Origin: Trueperaceae bacterium
GTDB taxonomy: Bacteria; Deinococcota; Deinococci; Deinococcales; Trueperaceae
Direction: 5' to 3'
DNA: 7,351 nucleotides
Assembly: GCA_007121175.1 (NCBI GenBank)
Contig: SKMG01000283.1
Span: 1 to 7,351, forward strand
A program made the position numbers and the translations under genes. Under the pieces are notes generated by a model that did not search any database, had not been told where the DNA came from, and was given only the letters and a program-made list of their open reading frames with translations. Positions 5,846-7,351 of the stretch are shown piece after piece. The number at the start of each line of letters is the position of its first letter. The first letter of the stretch is position 1.

Positions 5846-6912
5846 GTCGGGTCCTCCAATCGCCAGCAGTCTGCCGTGTGCTCGTCGCGCCCGCTAAGGC
5901 CGGCGAACACCGGCGGGTACTCGCGCCTGCAGCGCTCATCAGCGAAGGCGCAGCGCGGCGCAAAGCGGCAGCCTACGAGCTCCTCGCCCGCCCTGGGCGG
6001 GTGACCGGGGATCGAGTAGAGCCGCTCGGTGCGCTCCTCGAGCCGAGGCACCGAGTCGAGCAGCGCCTTGGTGTAGGGGTGCGAGGGGTTGTTGAACAGG
6101 TCTCTCACCGGGCCGTGCTCGACGATCCTGCCGGCGTACATCACCGCGACCCGGTCGCACATCTTGGCCACGATGCCGAAGTCGTGGGTGATGAAGATGA
6201 TCCCGACGCTGGTGGTGCGCTGCAGCTCCTTGATCAGCCGCAAGTACTGCGCCTGGATGGTGAGGTCGAGTGAGGTGGTCGGCTCGTCGGCGATGACGAT
6301 GTCCGGCGCACCGGAGATCGCGATGGCCCCGACCACCCGCTGCTTCATGCCGCCGCTGAGCTGGTGCGGGTAGGTGCTCACGCGGCGCTCGGGGTCGGCG
6401 ATGTTGACCTTGCGCAGCGCGTCGACGACGGCCGCTGGCCAGCGGCTACGCTCGACCCGGCGGGCGGTCGCGAAGGCTTCACGGAGCTGGTTGCCGATGG
6501 TGAACACCGGGTTGAGCGAGGTCTGCGGATCTTGCAGGATCATCGAGATCCGGCGACCGCGGATGCGCCGCATCTCGCCCGGGCTCTTCTCCAGCAGGTC
6601 CTCGCCACGGAAGAGCACCTCGCCGCCGACGATGCGGCCAGCAGGCTTGGGCTCCATCCGCAGCAGCGAGAGCGCCGTGATGCTCTTGCCGCTGCCCGAC
6701 TCACCGACGATCCCGAGCGTCTCGCCGCGGCGCAGGTAGAAGCTGACCCCGTCGACCGCCTTCACCAGCGCGCGCTTGGTGAACAGGTAGGTGCGCAGAT
6801 CGCGGACCTCGAGGATGACCTCGCCGCGCTCCGGCCCCTCCTCGGCACGAGCGCGCCGCTCCGCGCCGCGCTCGTGCCGCCCCTCGCCTCGAAACTTCTG
6901 CACCGTCGTCAC
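5824..6912 (-). CDS. ABC importer ATP-binding protein, DppD/OppD type
   Basis: This 362-residue ATPase pairs with the DppF-type protein downstream. Motifs: Walker A GESGSGKS (70-77), Q-loop Q127, signature LSGGMKQ (185-191), Walker B IVIADEP (205-211) and switch histidine H243. The tail has NNPSHPYTKALLDSVP (274-289) and cysteines C315, C321, C328 and C349, spaced as in family members with a [4Fe-4S] cluster. The start is uncertain. The frame is open to an ATG at 7017 inside the permease gene, which would add 35 Arg/Cys/Ser-rich residues. I chose the GTG at 6912, one base after the permease stop, although its ribosome-binding site (CAGGTG) is weak; a second GTG lies at 6903. Residues 1-30 are then a charged Arg/Glu-rich leader before the first strand (EVILEVRDLRTYL), longer than usual for this family. 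Confidence 0.93.
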   Translation of the reverse strand: MTTVQKFRGEGRHERGAERRARAEEGPERGEVILEVRDLRTYLFTKRALVKAVDGVSFYLRRGETLGIVGESGSGKSITALSLLRMEPKPAGRIVGGEVLFRGEDLLEKSPGEMRRIRGRRISMILQDPQTSLNPVFTIGNQLREAFATARRVERSRWPAAVVDALRKVNIADPERRVSTYPHQLSGGMKQRVVGAIAISGAPDIVIADEPTTSLDLTIQAQYLRLIKELQRTTSVGIIFITHDFGIVAKMCDRVAVMYAGRIVEHGPVRDLFNNPSHPYTKALLDSVPRLEERTERLYSIPGHPPRAGEELVGCRFAPRCAFADERCRREYPPVFAGLSGRDEHTADCWRLEDPTWRPTPR

Positions 6913-6913
6913 G

Positions 6914-7351
6914 TCACACCTGCGCCAGCTTCGGGTCGAGGCGGTCGCGCAGCCAGTCGCCGAGCATGTTGAACGACAGCACCGTGAGCATGATCGCCAC
7001 ACCCGGGAAGAACGCAATCCACCAGGCGCTGACCACGTGGATGCGCCCGTCAGCGACCATGAGGCCCCAGGCAGGTTGGGGGCGCGGGATGCCGACGCCG
7101 AGGAAGGAGAGCGAGCCCTCGAAGACGATCACGAAGCCGACCTGCAGCGTCGAGAGGACGATCAGCGTGTTGGTGATGTTGGGCAGGATGTGGCGAAAGA
7201 TGATCCGCGCGTGCGAAGCGCCGGCCACCCGCGCGCGCGCGACGAAGTCGCTCTGGGCCCACTTGAGCGCCTCGGCCCGCACCTGGCGGGCGTAGACGGC
7301 CCACAGCACCAGCGCCACGATCGCCACGACGTTGCTGAAGCGCGCCCCGAC
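6914..7351 (-). CDS. ABC importer permease, DppC/OppC type, N-terminus outside the window
   Basis: The last 145 residues of an inner-membrane permease are present; the gene begins beyond the right edge. Reading is open to base 7351, so the GTG at 7327 is not the start. Residues about 35-58 ([19 protein letters not shown]) are the EAA loop that docks on the ATPases. Hydrophobic segments lie at about 8-20, 62-86 and 109-130, followed by [12 protein letters not shown], a typical end for DppC-type permeases. [11 protein letters not shown] (77-87) is also characteristic of the family. It stops one base before the DppD-type gene, so permease and ATPases are co-transcribed. A DppB-type permease and a substrate-binding protein would be expected further right. 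Confidence 0.94.
   Translation of the reverse strand, partial: VGARFSNVVAIVALVLWAVYARQVRAEALKWAQSDFVARARVAGASHARIIFRHILPNITNTLIVLSTLQVGFVIVFEGSLSFLGVGIPRPQPAWGLMVADGRIHVVSAWWIAFFPGVAIMLTVLSFNMLGDWLRDRLDPKLAQV

Noticed and set aside
4877..6004. A 375-codon plus-strand open frame opposite the ABC ATPases
   Set aside because: Both ATPases on the minus strand have complete ATP-binding motifs, and this frame is Arg/Ala/His/Asp-rich noise.

Overview
The window is 7.35 kb of very GC-rich bacterial DNA. Codons end almost always in G or C, start codons are ATG or GTG, and several ribosome-binding sites are of the GGAGG type. This suggests a high-GC environmental bacterium, but no marker gene is present and I cannot name the phylum. 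Eight genes are visible. Both outermost genes are cut by the window edges. No rRNA, tRNA, CRISPR array, transposase or origin is seen.

Plus strand, 1-3976, is a tight catabolic operon: the end of a transketolase N-terminal subunit, a separate transketolase C-terminal subunit, an FGGY sugar/polyol kinase close to glycerol kinase, and a SorC/DeoR-type sugar-sensing regulator. The first three genes are joined by 4-base ATGA overlaps. The regulator follows 36 bases later, behind an inverted repeat that could hide its ribosome-binding site. The set looks like a pathway in which a short-chain keto sugar is phosphorylated and then cleaved or rearranged by a split transketolase. An apulose-4-phosphate (apiose) route or a dihydroxyacetone-type route are the best guesses, but the substrate is not proven by the sequence.

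Plus strand, 3977-4786, is a toxin-antitoxin module: a Phd/YefM-like antitoxin and a VapC-like PIN-domain ribonuclease, overlapping by GTGA. Its likely promoter carries an 18-bp near-palindrome over the -10 box, just before the ribosome-binding site.

Minus strand, 7351-4832, is the distal part of a dipeptide/oligopeptide-type ABC importer operon, read right to left: a DppC-type permease (N-terminus outside the window), a DppD-type ATPase and a DppF-type ATPase. Both ATPases have the C-terminal four-cysteine set linked to an iron-sulfur cluster in this family. The operon's promoter and substrate-binding protein must lie to the right.

The most interesting observation is an imperfect 44-bp direct repeat (34 of 44 bases identical) flanking the toxin-antitoxin module. 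One copy is the 3' end of the regulator gene. The other is the 3' end of the convergent DppF-type gene. Both reading frames, with their stop codons, are preserved in each copy. This looks like the scar of a module inserted into what was once a tail-to-tail overlap between the regulator and the transporter operon, and it would link the two operons as one ancestral locus.
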